From contig NZ_KE992087.1 in NCBI RefSeq assembly GCF_000466425.1, positions 1-49,620 on the forward strand: DNA of 49,620 nt. The letters are read 5' to 3'. The notes under the pieces are model-generated. The model was not told the origin of the DNA. It worked only from the letters and a program-made list of their open reading frames with translations, and ran no database searches. This DNA comes from Capnocytophaga sp. oral taxon 863 str. F0517 (lineage in GTDB: Bacteria > Bacteroidota > Bacteroidia > Flavobacteriales > Flavobacteriaceae). This document shows positions 33,553-41,656 of the stretch, in pieces (positions within the stretch are counted from its first letter, which is position 1; every line of letters begins with the position of its first letter). The position numbers and the translations under genes were made by a program.

Positions 33553-35682
33553 TTAATCACATGCAGTGGTTCTAACTTTAGAGCGATAGAGGGTTTCCTT
33601 GGCAGCTCCTGCAGCTCCATTAGAGCCTGTTTTAGAATAGATGATTTTATCCTTAATCAATTGCTCTTTTCCTGAAGGTACCGCAATACACTCTATGTGG
33701 TTAGGAGTTGTATTAGCCTCTGTGATGCGTACCTCCTCAAGGCTTCGGAAGCCACGTAGATCCAGCTTGGTTATATTTCGATTTTCATCCAATTCTACAA
33801 GTTTAACTCTAGGAGCATCCCCTACAATATTTTGAATAGTACCTGAACCTGACAAAGTTATTTCCTCCAATTGTAACATAGTAGAAACATCAATGGTAGT
33901 AGGCCCTTGTGGGTATAGAGTCAGTTTCTTAAGTTTTCTAAAAGCTTCCAATCCAGTAAGATCCCTTACATTGTTATCTACTGTGAACTCAGTTATCTTA
34001 TCGACATCGGACTGAGTAATGGGATCATTATCTGAACGTCTTCCATACAATGGCCTATCTATTGCTTTGAGCTTCTCCAAAGTAATTTTCTTAAGTCTTG
34101 CACTATTGAAAGTGATAGGTGTATTATTGGAACCTCCTCCTGTCACTGAGGTATACTTAGAGGTCTGTTCTGCTGTATTGAGTGCAGTTTCCTCATCTGC
34201 AGTATTTACAATAATACTGGTTACCTCAGTATTGGTTCTTGTACCTTGGTATGCTCTTACTATTTGGAAAGTTCCTGCATTAGTTGCGAGGTTCTGTATA
34301 GGTCTCAAGTTGATTTCTCCCTGAATGCTATTCTGCAAGAGGTTCAGTGAATTAATCTTTGTCAAAGTATTGAAAAAGTCTCCAGCAATAGCTGTAAGGC
34401 TATTATTTTGCAAATTTAACACTTGGAGTTCTGCTACCTCAGAGATTGCAATCTTATCCAAGCTACCATTAGTTACAAAAATTTTAGTCAGCTTAGGGGC
34501 GTTCTTAACCTCTAATTCCTTTAAATTAGAATTGTATATTCCGAAGGATTCTATGTCTGGGAAGTCAGAAAAAGAGATTGTCTTAGAATCGTTATTGAGT
34601 TCCATTCTGCCACTTCCTCCAGATACTCTTAGAGATTTTATTTTTTTGAAAAACTCTAATCCCTTTAGGGAACGTATCTCAGAAGACTCTATATCTATTC
34701 TTTCTGAATAACGAGCTGCCTCGGAAATAGTAATAGCTCTATCCCCATTTCTATCAGGACTTGGGTTAAGAACCAAAAGCTTGGCTAGCAGAATAGGATC
34801 AAGCTCTTCCAATATACGATCTACATTAGAGCTAGCTGTATATTTGCCTGTACCATCAGAGGTATTGAGGCTATTGGCTAAATTATCACTATAGACTTTT
34901 ATCTTAGTCACCCCTGAGTTACCACTATCTCCTTTCATGATTTCAACTTTTCCATTTTGTAGGTTACTCAATAGAGAGAAGTCCAATTCTCCTTTTAGAC
35001 GGTTTCCCTTAAGTTTTATTTCTTGAAGAGCAGTGAGCATATTAATGTTTACTGTCTCAAGCTGGTTATTGGTAGCTTCTAAGACTTGTATATTTTTAAA
35101 ATGTTCGATTCCATCCAAGGAAGAAATTCCCACATTAGGCACCCTCACTGCCTGGGCAGCTAAAGCCTCTGCTTTGGATATTTTACCATCGCCATTGGTA
35201 TCTGCCTTCAGTATTCCCTCTCCTCCGGTAAGAAGTGCATTTCTGAAACGCTCATCACGTATATAGATTTCATCCGATACTTCTGTCCAAGTTCCTGATT
35301 TTTTTTGGTAAACCTTAGTATCCTCTTTGGTATTAACATAGAAATCATTTTCAGCGCCTACACTTGAGTCAGGCGCTCCTTCTCTGACATAGAGTTTGTT
35401 TCCTTCAGCAAAGGTTGGGAGGGAGGCCTTTACAGTTGCTGCTCTTCCTGATGCATCTCTTTTATAAAGTGTCTTGGAGCGTTTGTCTACATAATAGCCT
35501 AACTCTGTTGGGTTAGGAGCACCATTCCCTTGCGAAGCCTGTGTTATTGTAGCTGTTCCATTTCCTCCTCCACTACTTCCTCCTCCGCTTTCAGGATCTT
35601 TGTTGTCTTTGTTACAACTTACAGCCAAGGCTGCAATGGCACAAGTGGTCAGCGCCAAGAGCATGTGTATTCTTTTTCTCAT
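33553..35682 (-). CDS. Surface lipoprotein with leucine-rich repeats and an EF-hand-like loop
   Basis: The 709-residue protein has a lipobox VSC (Cys23) followed by NKDNKD, similar to the Lys/acidic export signal of Capnocytophaga and other Bacteroidota surface lipoproteins, then a Gly/Ser linker. Residues 161-172 (DTNGDGKISKAE) form a perfect EF-hand-type calcium loop. The rest shows three diverged blocks, each with LRR-like strands (LEATNNQLETVNI, LQVLNLQNNSLTAI, LKKLTLYPQGPTTIDVS). It is probably an exposed binding protein; the ligand is unknown. The region is AT-richer than its neighbours. Confidence 0.75.
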   Translation of the reverse strand: MRKRIHMLLALTTCAIAALAVSCNKDNKDPESGGGSSGGGNGTATITQASQGNGAPNPTELGYYVDKRSKTLYKRDASGRAATVKASLPTFAEGNKLYVREGAPDSSVGAENDFYVNTKEDTKVYQKKSGTWTEVSDEIYIRDERFRNALLTGGEGILKADTNGDGKISKAEALAAQAVRVPNVGISSLDGIEHFKNIQVLEATNNQLETVNINMLTALQEIKLKGNRLKGELDFSLLSNLQNGKVEIMKGDSGNSGVTKIKVYSDNLANSLNTSDGTGKYTASSNVDRILEELDPILLAKLLVLNPSPDRNGDRAITISEAARYSERIDIESSEIRSLKGLEFFKKIKSLRVSGGSGRMELNNDSKTISFSDFPDIESFGIYNSNLKELEVKNAPKLTKIFVTNGSLDKIAISEVAELQVLNLQNNSLTAIAGDFFNTLTKINSLNLLQNSIQGEINLRPIQNLATNAGTFQIVRAYQGTRTNTEVTSIIVNTADEETALNTAEQTSKYTSVTGGGSNNTPITFNSARLKKITLEKLKAIDRPLYGRRSDNDPITQSDVDKITEFTVDNNVRDLTGLEAFRKLKKLTLYPQGPTTIDVSTMLQLEEITLSGSGTIQNIVGDAPRVKLVELDENRNITKLDLRGFRSLEEVRITEANTTPNHIECIAVPSGKEQLIKDKIIYSKTGSNGAAGAAKETLYRSKVRTTACD

Positions 35683-35983
35683 AATTAATTAGTTTTGCTT
35701 AACATTACTATAATCATTTTTTGTCTTATTTGGGGTTTCCCATGGGACAAAAGTAAACTATTTTTCCGATATAAACAAATTTACAATCTTTTCTCTTCTT
35801 CTTTTTTATTCAGATATTCACTTATCAACTTAGTTATCCACCATTGAGCACAGGATATGCAAGGTTTTTATTAAGAAAAAAGCGTTATTATGTAATACTT
35901 ATAGCTATTTTATTAAGAAAACGGTGTTAAAAAGTACAGTTCGTGAAAAATTATGCACCATTGGTGATTTTTTGTTAATAACC
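35683..35983. other. Intergenic region between hemH and the LRR lipoprotein gene
   Basis: It holds the promoter of the LRR gene (35748-35779), two near-copies of TTATTAAGAAAA (around 35869 and 35910) each followed by a CG-x-x-GTTA-like tail, a palindrome CACCATTGGTG (35956-35966) and two 9-mers resembling DnaA boxes (35822-35830, 35834-35842). No gene is seen. Confidence 0.5.
35748..35779 (-). promoter_or_regulatory. Promoter of the LRR lipoprotein gene
   Basis: On the minus strand TTTG (35779-35776) and TACTTTTG (35755-35748) are 20 nt apart; the leader is about 65 nt. Confidence 0.7.
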
Positions 35984-36997
35984 TTATTTTTGCTGCCATT
36001 TTTGTATCCAAGAGGCGAGGGTTTTAGCCCAGTCGTCTCGGTCGTTGAGGCAAGGGATACAGTTGTAGGTTTCCCCTCCGTGGGAAAGGAAGGTTTCCTT
36101 TCCTTCCATGGCGATTTCCTCAAGGGTTTCGAGGCAGTCGGCCACAAAGGCAGGGGTTACGATGGCCAAATGCTTGACCCCCTCTTTGCCCAATCGCTCG
36201 AGGGTGGCATCGGTATAGGGTTGCAGCCAAGGGTCTCGCCCTAATCGGGATTGGAAGGAGGTGCTATAGTGCGCTGGGGAGAGCTGTAGTTCCTTGATAA
36301 CCGCCTGGGTAAGGGCATAGCACTGGTGCCGGTAGCAATACTGATGGGCTGGGGAGAGGGTATTGCAACAGATATCATTAATCTGGCAATGCTCCCGAGT
36401 GACATCGGACTTATAGATATGTCTTTCGGGGATACCATGGTAGGAGAAGAGTAAGTACTCCCCTTCCTTATAATATTCCTTGATAGAGGCAGCCAAGAGC
36501 TTGACATAATCTGGGCGATTATAGAAAGAAGGCAGCTCCGAGAGGGAGATATGCGGATATTTCTTCTTCACTATTTTATGCGCCAGCACGGAGATGGTCT
36601 CGGTGGTGGACATGGCATATTGGGGATAGAGTGGTACCAAGAGTATTTCGCTCACCCCTTTTTCAGAAAGGGCTTCAATAGCCGAGGCGATGGACGGATT
36701 TCCATATCGCATGGCCATCTGTACCGGGATAGAGAGCTGTGCTTGCACCTTTTTGGTCAGCTTGCGGGTATGGACGATCAGGGGGGAGCCTTCTGGAGTC
36801 CATACTTTTTGGTAAGCAGCAGCAGATTTTTTAGGTCGGGTACGCAGGATAATGCCTTTGACGAGCAATGCGCGACTCAAATAAGGCAGGTCTATGACCC
36901 GTGGATCCATCAAGAACTCGTCTAAATAATTACGTACATCTTTGACAGAAGTAGAGTTAGGCGAGCCTAAATTGACCAAAAGAACACCTTTTGACAT
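35984..36997 (-). CDS. hemH: Ferrochelatase HemH
   Basis: HemH inserts Fe2+ into protoporphyrin IX, the last step of heme synthesis. The 337-residue protein has GVLLVNLGSPNS, the catalytic His in FSYHGIPERH, and SFQSRLGRDPWLQPYTD. The central stretch is Cys-rich (HCQINDICC and QYCYRHQC), as in many bacterial ferrochelatases. The ATG at 36997 is used because the longer GTG start at 37027 falls upstream of the -7 box. Confidence 0.97.
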   Translation of the reverse strand: MSKGVLLVNLGSPNSTSVKDVRNYLDEFLMDPRVIDLPYLSRALLVKGIILRTRPKKSAAAYQKVWTPEGSPLIVHTRKLTKKVQAQLSIPVQMAMRYGNPSIASAIEALSEKGVSEILLVPLYPQYAMSTTETISVLAHKIVKKKYPHISLSELPSFYNRPDYVKLLAASIKEYYKEGEYLLFSYHGIPERHIYKSDVTREHCQINDICCNTLSPAHQYCYRHQCYALTQAVIKELQLSPAHYSTSFQSRLGRDPWLQPYTDATLERLGKEGVKHLAIVTPAFVADCLETLEEIAMEGKETFLSHGGETYNCIPCLNDRDDWAKTLASWIQKWQQK

Positions 36998-37014
36998 TCG
37001 ATTTAATTTTGCCA

Positions 37015-37022
37015 CAAATGTA
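37015..37022 (-). promoter_or_regulatory. hemH -7 box
   Basis: TACATTTG on the minus strand, 18 nt before the ATG. Confidence 0.55.
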
Positions 37023-37079
37023 CGCACTTTTTTATATTTTTCCCTATACTATTTATTTTTTTTATTGAAAAAAACATCG

Positions 37080-37087
37080 TATCTTTG
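37080..37087 (+). promoter_or_regulatory. -7 box of the small membrane protein gene
   Basis: TATCTTTG, 20 nt ahead of the ATG at 37108, divergent from hemH. Confidence 0.6.
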
Positions 37088-37107
37088 CCACAGAAAAAAA
37101 CAACAAC

Positions 37108-37299
37108 ATGCAAGTCGATTTTACTTTTCAGGAATATTTAGGCTTTTTAGCCTTCTTAGGGATTGCCACCATGGGCTTTTGGCTTATGATTTTCTTGCTT
37201 TCCTATGTAGTACCTTATTGGTTATTTGGAGCAGCGATAGAGCGCTTTAAGGAAAATCGAGCCGCTAAGAAGCTCGCCAAAGAACAGCAAACCGCCTAA
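37108..37299 (+). CDS. Small single-domain membrane protein
   Basis: The 63-residue protein has an amphipathic start (MQVDFTFQEYLGF), a long hydrophobic helix or hairpin (about 12-42, LAFLGIATMGFWLMIFLLSYVV) and a basic tail (KENRAAKKLAKEQQ). It has its own promoter and a strong hairpin after it, which supports a real gene. No family recognised. Confidence 0.6.
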   Translation: MQVDFTFQEYLGFLAFLGIATMGFWLMIFLLSYVVPYWLFGAAIERFKENRAAKKLAKEQQTA

Positions 37300-37315
37300 G
37301 GACACTCCCCTTATA

Positions 37316-37356
37316 AAAGCCTACTCTTACAGAGGCCCCCCCTCTGTAAGGGCTTT
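37316..37356 (+). terminator. Hairpin after the small membrane protein gene
   Basis: CTTACAGAGG (37326-37335) and CCTCTGTAAG (37341-37350) form a perfect 10-bp stem with a CCCCC loop, extended by AAAGCC with GGCTTT across a 4-nt bulge. The T-run is short. Confidence 0.75.
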
Positions 37357-37409
37357 CGCATATCTGTATGAAGCGGATATGAATCATTTTTTAACCTAAA
37401 TATATTATT

Positions 37410-38330
37410 ATGAGCCAAAGTACCGAAGCGCGTTTGTGGCGTATCCCACTGCTAAGCAAGTTCTTTACCTTTCTCAAAGGAATTCCCTTAGGCAAGGGGC
37501 GAGTGTTCTCGCTTTATGACCTACTGGAACTCTATACGATAGGTATTGTAAGGGGGGCACTTACCTATAGGGCAAGTGCGATTTCGTACAGCTTCTTTGT
37601 GGCTATTTTCCCCTTTCTCTTGGTGGTGCTGAACCTGATCCCTTATATACCGATCAACGATTTTCAGCAGGATTTTTGGATTTTTTTAGACAATCTGCTA
37701 CCTCCAGGAACACATCATTTCTTTGAGGATATCTTCATGGACATTGCAGGAAAGAAGCGCGCAGGCTTGCTTTCTTCTGTATTTGTACTTTCTATCTTTC
37801 TCACTACCAATGGCATCAATGCCGTTTTTGGTGGCTTCGAGAACTCCTATCATGTGGAAAATACCCGCGGGGTGGTACGGCAGTACTTTATCTCAATGGG
37901 GGTAGCGATGCTATTGGTATTTCTGATTCTCTCTTCAGTAATCCTTTGGTTGGCCTTCGAGTATATACAGGGGATGCGTATCTTTGAGTTTTTCAATAGC
38001 AATCCTTATTTTTATCCGCTAACGAAAAAGGTTTTCTTCATTTTTATTGCCTTTCTATCTATCTCGATACTGTTTTACTTCGGCTCTCCCAAGAAGGGTT
38101 TGCGATTTTTCTCAGCCGGTTCGCTACTGACTTTGATTCTTTTTATTCTGACCACCTATGGTTTCGGGATTTATATAGAGCATTTTGCTCAGTACAACCA
38201 GCTGTATGGCTCGATAGGGGCTCTTTTGATCTTCCTTTTATACATATGGCTCAATGCAACGATCCTCCTGCTGGGGTTCGAGCTGAATGCCTCCTTGCTG
38301 AAACTCCAGTGGTCAGGAAACAACAATTAA
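37410..38330 (+). CDS. YihY/BrkB family inner-membrane protein
   Basis: The 306-residue protein has six hydrophobic segments and family motifs: GALTYRASAISYSFFVAIFPFLLVVL, ILLPP-like DNLLPPGTHHF, TNGINAVFGGFENSYHV and the end IWLNATILLLGFELNA. The family was once labelled ribonuclease BN and virulence factor BrkB; its transport or envelope role is unsettled. The gene is monocistronic. Confidence 0.9.
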   Translation: MSQSTEARLWRIPLLSKFFTFLKGIPLGKGRVFSLYDLLELYTIGIVRGALTYRASAISYSFFVAIFPFLLVVLNLIPYIPINDFQQDFWIFLDNLLPPGTHHFFEDIFMDIAGKKRAGLLSSVFVLSIFLTTNGINAVFGGFENSYHVENTRGVVRQYFISMGVAMLLVFLILSSVILWLAFEYIQGMRIFEFFNSNPYFYPLTKKVFFIFIAFLSISILFYFGSPKKGLRFFSAGSLLTLILFILTTYGFGIYIEHFAQYNQLYGSIGALLIFLLYIWLNATILLLGFELNASLLKLQWSGNNN

Positions 38331-38365
38331 ACAATTAGTGGTTAGTGATTAGTGACTCACCATCA
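38331..38365. repeat. ATTAGTGGTTAGTGATTAGTGA word repeat
   Basis: Three to four copies of TTAGTGR start right after the YihY gene stop and belong to the same family as 1322-1351 and 17907-17966. Confidence 0.55.
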
Positions 38366-38412
38366 AAATAGTTAAAGTCTTATAAAAAAATCATTATATT
38401 CCTTTTTATTTC

Positions 38413-38420
38413 TATCTTTG
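38413..38420 (+). promoter_or_regulatory. -7 box of the second RloAB-like pair
   Basis: TATCTTTG, 27 nt ahead of the ATPase ATG; so the pair has its own consensus promoter. Confidence 0.6.
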
Positions 38421-38447
38421 CGAAAGATCCACAATTTTTAAGATAAA

Positions 38448-39719
38448 ATGATTATACAAGACTTTAGCTTTGGCAATTTTCGTTCTTTCAAGGAAATACA
38501 AACGCTAAGCCTGACAAAGGCGAAGCTAACGGCCAAGAAAGACAAGGTTTTGGAAGAGAGTCATACCTTTGTTCATCAAAGAGATGTTTTTTTGAAATCA
38601 AAAGCCATCTATGGGGCGAATGCCAGTGGGAAAAGCAATTTGGTGAAGGCCTTGTCTGTTTTTTTGAAAATCATCTCTCAATCTCTTAAGAATGAAAAGG
38701 TATTGGAATTGATTAACAGTTTTAGGCTCAGTGCCGATAGCATGGAGCGCCCTTCCTTCTTTCAGATGATTTTTTGGATAGATGAGACCAAGTACCGCTA
38801 TGGCTTTGAGGCTACCGATAAGGCCATACAGTCCGAATGGCTCTATGAGAAGAAAGGAAAAAAAGAGACTTGTTATTTTATCCGAGAAAACCAAGCTATC
38901 AGCTATCTGAATGAGACCTTGTTCAAGGAAGGGGATATCTACCTTGGACTTGCCCAACAGGAAGAAGGGAACAAGGAGTTCCTCTCCCCTACAAGTCTTT
39001 TCCTAAAAATGCTCACCTCCTTCCCCTTTGCCAAAATCTCCAAGGCCATTGTCGAGGGATTTGAGCGTATCAAAGTGCTGAGCGGCTTGGGTACCCCTGA
39101 AATGACGGCCTATGCACGGGAAGCCCTAAGAGTACCCGCCAAGAAGTCCTTCATGCTTGAGATGCTCAAAAGAGGGGATACAGCCGTGGAAAAATTAGGC
39201 TTTTTGGAGCTGGATAACGACAATACGGAGGGCTTAGAGGCTCCTAAAAAGCGTTCGGTATTGCTCTCGGCCAAAAAGCTCAACCGCGTAGATACGGACA
39301 AGATTCCGCTCTCACTCTTTGCCTTCGAAGAATATGAGTCCGAAGGTACCCAACGCCTCTTCGAATATGCGGCCTACCTATACGATGCCCTCCACCAGGG
39401 AAATGTGCTAATCATAGACCAATTCGATAGCCAACTGCATCCCCTGCTGGCCAAGCGGCTGGTGGACTTGTTCAACAGTGCTGCCAATACCCATAGCCAA
39501 ATAATCTTCGTTACTCAAAATACCCAACTCATGGAGGAGAACCTGCTAAGGCGTGACCAAATTGCCTTTGTAGAGAAAGACCGACAAGGAGGAAGTCACC
39601 TCTATTGCTTGGCAGAGATAAAAGGGGTAAAAACGGAGGCTCACCAAAGAGAGTACCTCTGTGGCCGATATGGTGCTACGCCTGTTGTAGGTGATTTTAA
39701 AGAACTTTTTGAAATTTAG
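38448..39719 (+). CDS. RloA-like ATPase with altered catalytic residues
   Basis: The 423-residue COG1106-type protein is built like RloA. Walker A YGANASGKSN is intact (about 55-64), as is the signature-like ESEGTQRLFEYA. In Walker B, IIDQFDSQLHP carries Gln325 where the catalytic Glu is expected (IDE in the pair at 29096), and the switch histidine is Gln357 (FVTQNTQ against FTTHES). Both substitutions predict ATP binding without normal hydrolysis. The frame is undamaged. The partner gene starts 3 nt after its stop. Confidence 0.85.
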   Translation: MIIQDFSFGNFRSFKEIQTLSLTKAKLTAKKDKVLEESHTFVHQRDVFLKSKAIYGANASGKSNLVKALSVFLKIISQSLKNEKVLELINSFRLSADSMERPSFFQMIFWIDETKYRYGFEATDKAIQSEWLYEKKGKKETCYFIRENQAISYLNETLFKEGDIYLGLAQQEEGNKEFLSPTSLFLKMLTSFPFAKISKAIVEGFERIKVLSGLGTPEMTAYAREALRVPAKKSFMLEMLKRGDTAVEKLGFLELDNDNTEGLEAPKKRSVLLSAKKLNRVDTDKIPLSLFAFEEYESEGTQRLFEYAAYLYDALHQGNVLIIDQFDSQLHPLLAKRLVDLFNSAANTHSQIIFVTQNTQLMEENLLRRDQIAFVEKDRQGGSHLYCLAEIKGVKTEAHQREYLCGRYGATPVVGDFKELFEI

Positions 39720-39722
39720 ACC

Positions 39723-40412
39723 ATGGCAAAGAAAAGAAAAACAACTCAGAAGCAGACCAAAGCGGTCAAAGCGACCCGATATACCAAGCATATCCCTAAC
39801 CCTGAGGAACCGACTCCCGCTTGGGAGCTACTGAAGGAGCCTTACGAATATAGTGAGAAACGTAGCTTGCGCAAAACCATCTTGGTGGTATGCCAATCCA
39901 AAGAAGAAGCTGCCTACTTCAAGTCTTTTCCTATAGCCTCCTTAACGGTGGTACCCCCTCGGGAAGAGGAAGCCACACCGCTGGATACCGTTCTCTACGC
40001 ACAGGAGATTGTCAAGGCTACTGCACATGATTTCGATCAAGTATGGTGTGTGTGTAGAACCAGCCCCGAGCAGACCAACTCCTTGGAAGCAGCTACCAAG
40101 AAAGCCCATAGCCTGGGCTATCGCATCGTCTATAGCAATGATAGTTTCGACCTATGGATATGGCTCCACTATGGAGAAATGCAGGAAAACTACCAACAAG
40201 CCTTGAGAGAAACCCTACAAATCGACCCTGAAAAAGGGAAAGACCTTTTCTTCTATAAGAGACTCTATAACCAACTCGAAGAAGACCCTCGCGCCCAACG
40301 CTCCTTAGCCATCGAACGTGCTAAGAAATTATACCTGGCACAGGAAAAACTTCCCTACGCCTCCCAATCCCCTCTGACCAATCTCTATGAACTGGTAGAA
40401 AACCTTCTATAA
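39723..40412 (+). CDS. RloB-like protein lacking Toprim catalytic residues
   Basis: The 229-residue protein aligns by eye with the RloB at 28480 in three places: ILVVCQSKEEAAYF for IFCEGDREVSYF, VWCVCRTS for VWFVIDTD, and SNDSFDLWIWLHYG for SNPSFEVWLYYHF. The catalytic-type Glu is Gln58 and the two Asp are Arg112 and Ser114. It also has a basic N-terminal extension (MAKKRKTTQKQTKAVKATRY). Hydrophobic fold positions are kept, so a structural or binding role is more likely than nuclease activity. Confidence 0.75.
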   Translation: MAKKRKTTQKQTKAVKATRYTKHIPNPEEPTPAWELLKEPYEYSEKRSLRKTILVVCQSKEEAAYFKSFPIASLTVVPPREEEATPLDTVLYAQEIVKATAHDFDQVWCVCRTSPEQTNSLEAATKKAHSLGYRIVYSNDSFDLWIWLHYGEMQENYQQALRETLQIDPEKGKDLFFYKRLYNQLEEDPRAQRSLAIERAKKLYLAQEKLPYASQSPLTNLYELVENLL

Positions 40413-40415
40413 TAA

Positions 40416-40527
40416 CAAATGACGAGTGACAAGTGACTAATTATCAGAATGAAATTAATCACTTGTCACTCGTCATTTGTCACTTGTCATTTGTCACTTG
40501 TCACTTGTCACTTGTCGTTAGTCACTA
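40416..40527. terminator. AAGTGAC/GTCACTTGTCA repeat hairpin between RloB-like and moxR genes
   Basis: Tandem ACGAGTGACAAGTGACTAA on the left faces seven or so tandem CACTTGTCA copies on the right. The left copies can pair with any of several right copies. It lies between convergent genes and ends at the moxR stop. Confidence 0.65.
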
Positions 40528-41517
40528 TTAAGGTACTTCTATAGTGTTGATAATCTTATTGATAATCTCCACAGAGGTAACATTTTCGGCTTCGGCCTCG
40601 TAGGTGATACCGATACGGTGACGTAAGACATCGTAGATGACCGAGCGCACATCCTCAGGCACTACATAACCACGGTGGTGAATAAAAGCATGACACTTAG
40701 CCGCTACCGCTAAGCTGATGCTACCACGAGGGGAAGCGCCAAACTGTATCAGAGGACTAAGCTCCGCAAGCTGATACTTCTCTGGATAACGGGTAGCAAA
40801 GATAATATCCAAGATATACTTCTCAATTTTTTCATCCATATAGACCTCATAAGCAACCTTTTGGGCATGTAGGATTTGCTCAAGGCTCACCACTGGATTG
40901 ACCTTTGGATGAGTACCCTGTAGGTTATTGTGCATAATCTGTTGTTCTTCCTGTAGCTTGGGATAGTCGATTACGACCTTGAGCATGAACCTATCTACCT
41001 GTGCTTCTGGTAGTGGGTAAGTCCCTTCCTGCTCTACAGGGTTCTGAGTGGCCATGACCAAGAAAGGCTTATCCAAGGCGAAAGTAGTATCCCCTATGGT
41101 CACCTGTTTTTCCTGCATCGCTTCAAGCAAGGCCGATTGTACCTTGGCAGGGGCACGGTTGATCTCATCGGCTAAGACAAAGTTGGCAAAGATAGGCCCT
41201 TTTTTGATAGAGAACTCATTTTGCTTGACATTGTAGGTCATCGTACCGATCACGTCGGCCGGTAGCAAGTCGGGGGTGAACTGTATACGACTAAAAGACC
41301 CCTGTACGGACTTAGCTAAGGTATTGATAGAAAGCGTCTTGGCCAGCCCTGGCACCCCTTCCAGAAGGATATGTCCCTGACCTAAGAGACCTATAAGGAG
41401 TGCATCCACCATATGCCGCTGGCCAATGATGACCTTGGACATCTCGGAGGTAAGCTGCTCTATAAAGACACTTTCTCGTGCTATTTTTTCATTGATTTGG
41501 CTAATATCAACACTCAT
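40528..41517 (-). CDS. MoxR-family AAA+ ATPase
   Basis: The 329-residue protein has Walker A LEGVPGLAKT, Walker B FVLADEINRAPAK, sensor MATQNPVEQEGTYPLPEAQVDRF and a C-terminal lid with PRGSISLAVAAK. MoxR proteins act as chaperones with VWA-domain partners. In relatives it begins the batABCDE operon; here no bat gene or DUF58 gene adjoins it, while batE is at 32275. Confidence 0.95.
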   Translation of the reverse strand: MSVDISQINEKIARESVFIEQLTSEMSKVIIGQRHMVDALLIGLLGQGHILLEGVPGLAKTLSINTLAKSVQGSFSRIQFTPDLLPADVIGTMTYNVKQNEFSIKKGPIFANFVLADEINRAPAKVQSALLEAMQEKQVTIGDTTFALDKPFLVMATQNPVEQEGTYPLPEAQVDRFMLKVVIDYPKLQEEQQIMHNNLQGTHPKVNPVVSLEQILHAQKVAYEVYMDEKIEKYILDIIFATRYPEKYQLAELSPLIQFGASPRGSISLAVAAKCHAFIHHRGYVVPEDVRSVIYDVLRHRIGITYEAEAENVTSVEIINKIINTIEVP

Positions 41518-41587
41518 GATTTGTTATTTTTCTTTACACTTTGTTTCAGGAGGCTAAGTTATTATTTTTTTCTCGATTAGGGCGTTA

Positions 41588-41655
41588 AAAGAAAGTGAAT
41601 AATAAAAAGTGAAAAGTGAATAGTTATCCCCGCTCTTGACTTTGTTATTCACGCT
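41588..41655. repeat. AAAGTGAATA word repeats
   Basis: AAGTGAATAATAAAAAGTGAAAAGTGAATAG faces GTTATTCACGCTTTCACTT, forming an inverted repeat between moxR and the DUF6263-like gene (both minus), in the same style as 32205-32274. Confidence 0.55.
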
Positions 41656-41656
41656 T

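Noticed and set aside
35820-35842. Chromosome replication origin
   Set aside because: Only two imperfect DnaA-like 9-mers, no dnaA or dnaN gene nearby and no dense cluster; insufficient.
40416-40527. CRISPR array
   Set aside because: The tandem CACTTGTCA copies have no spacers of constant length, and no cas gene is in the window.
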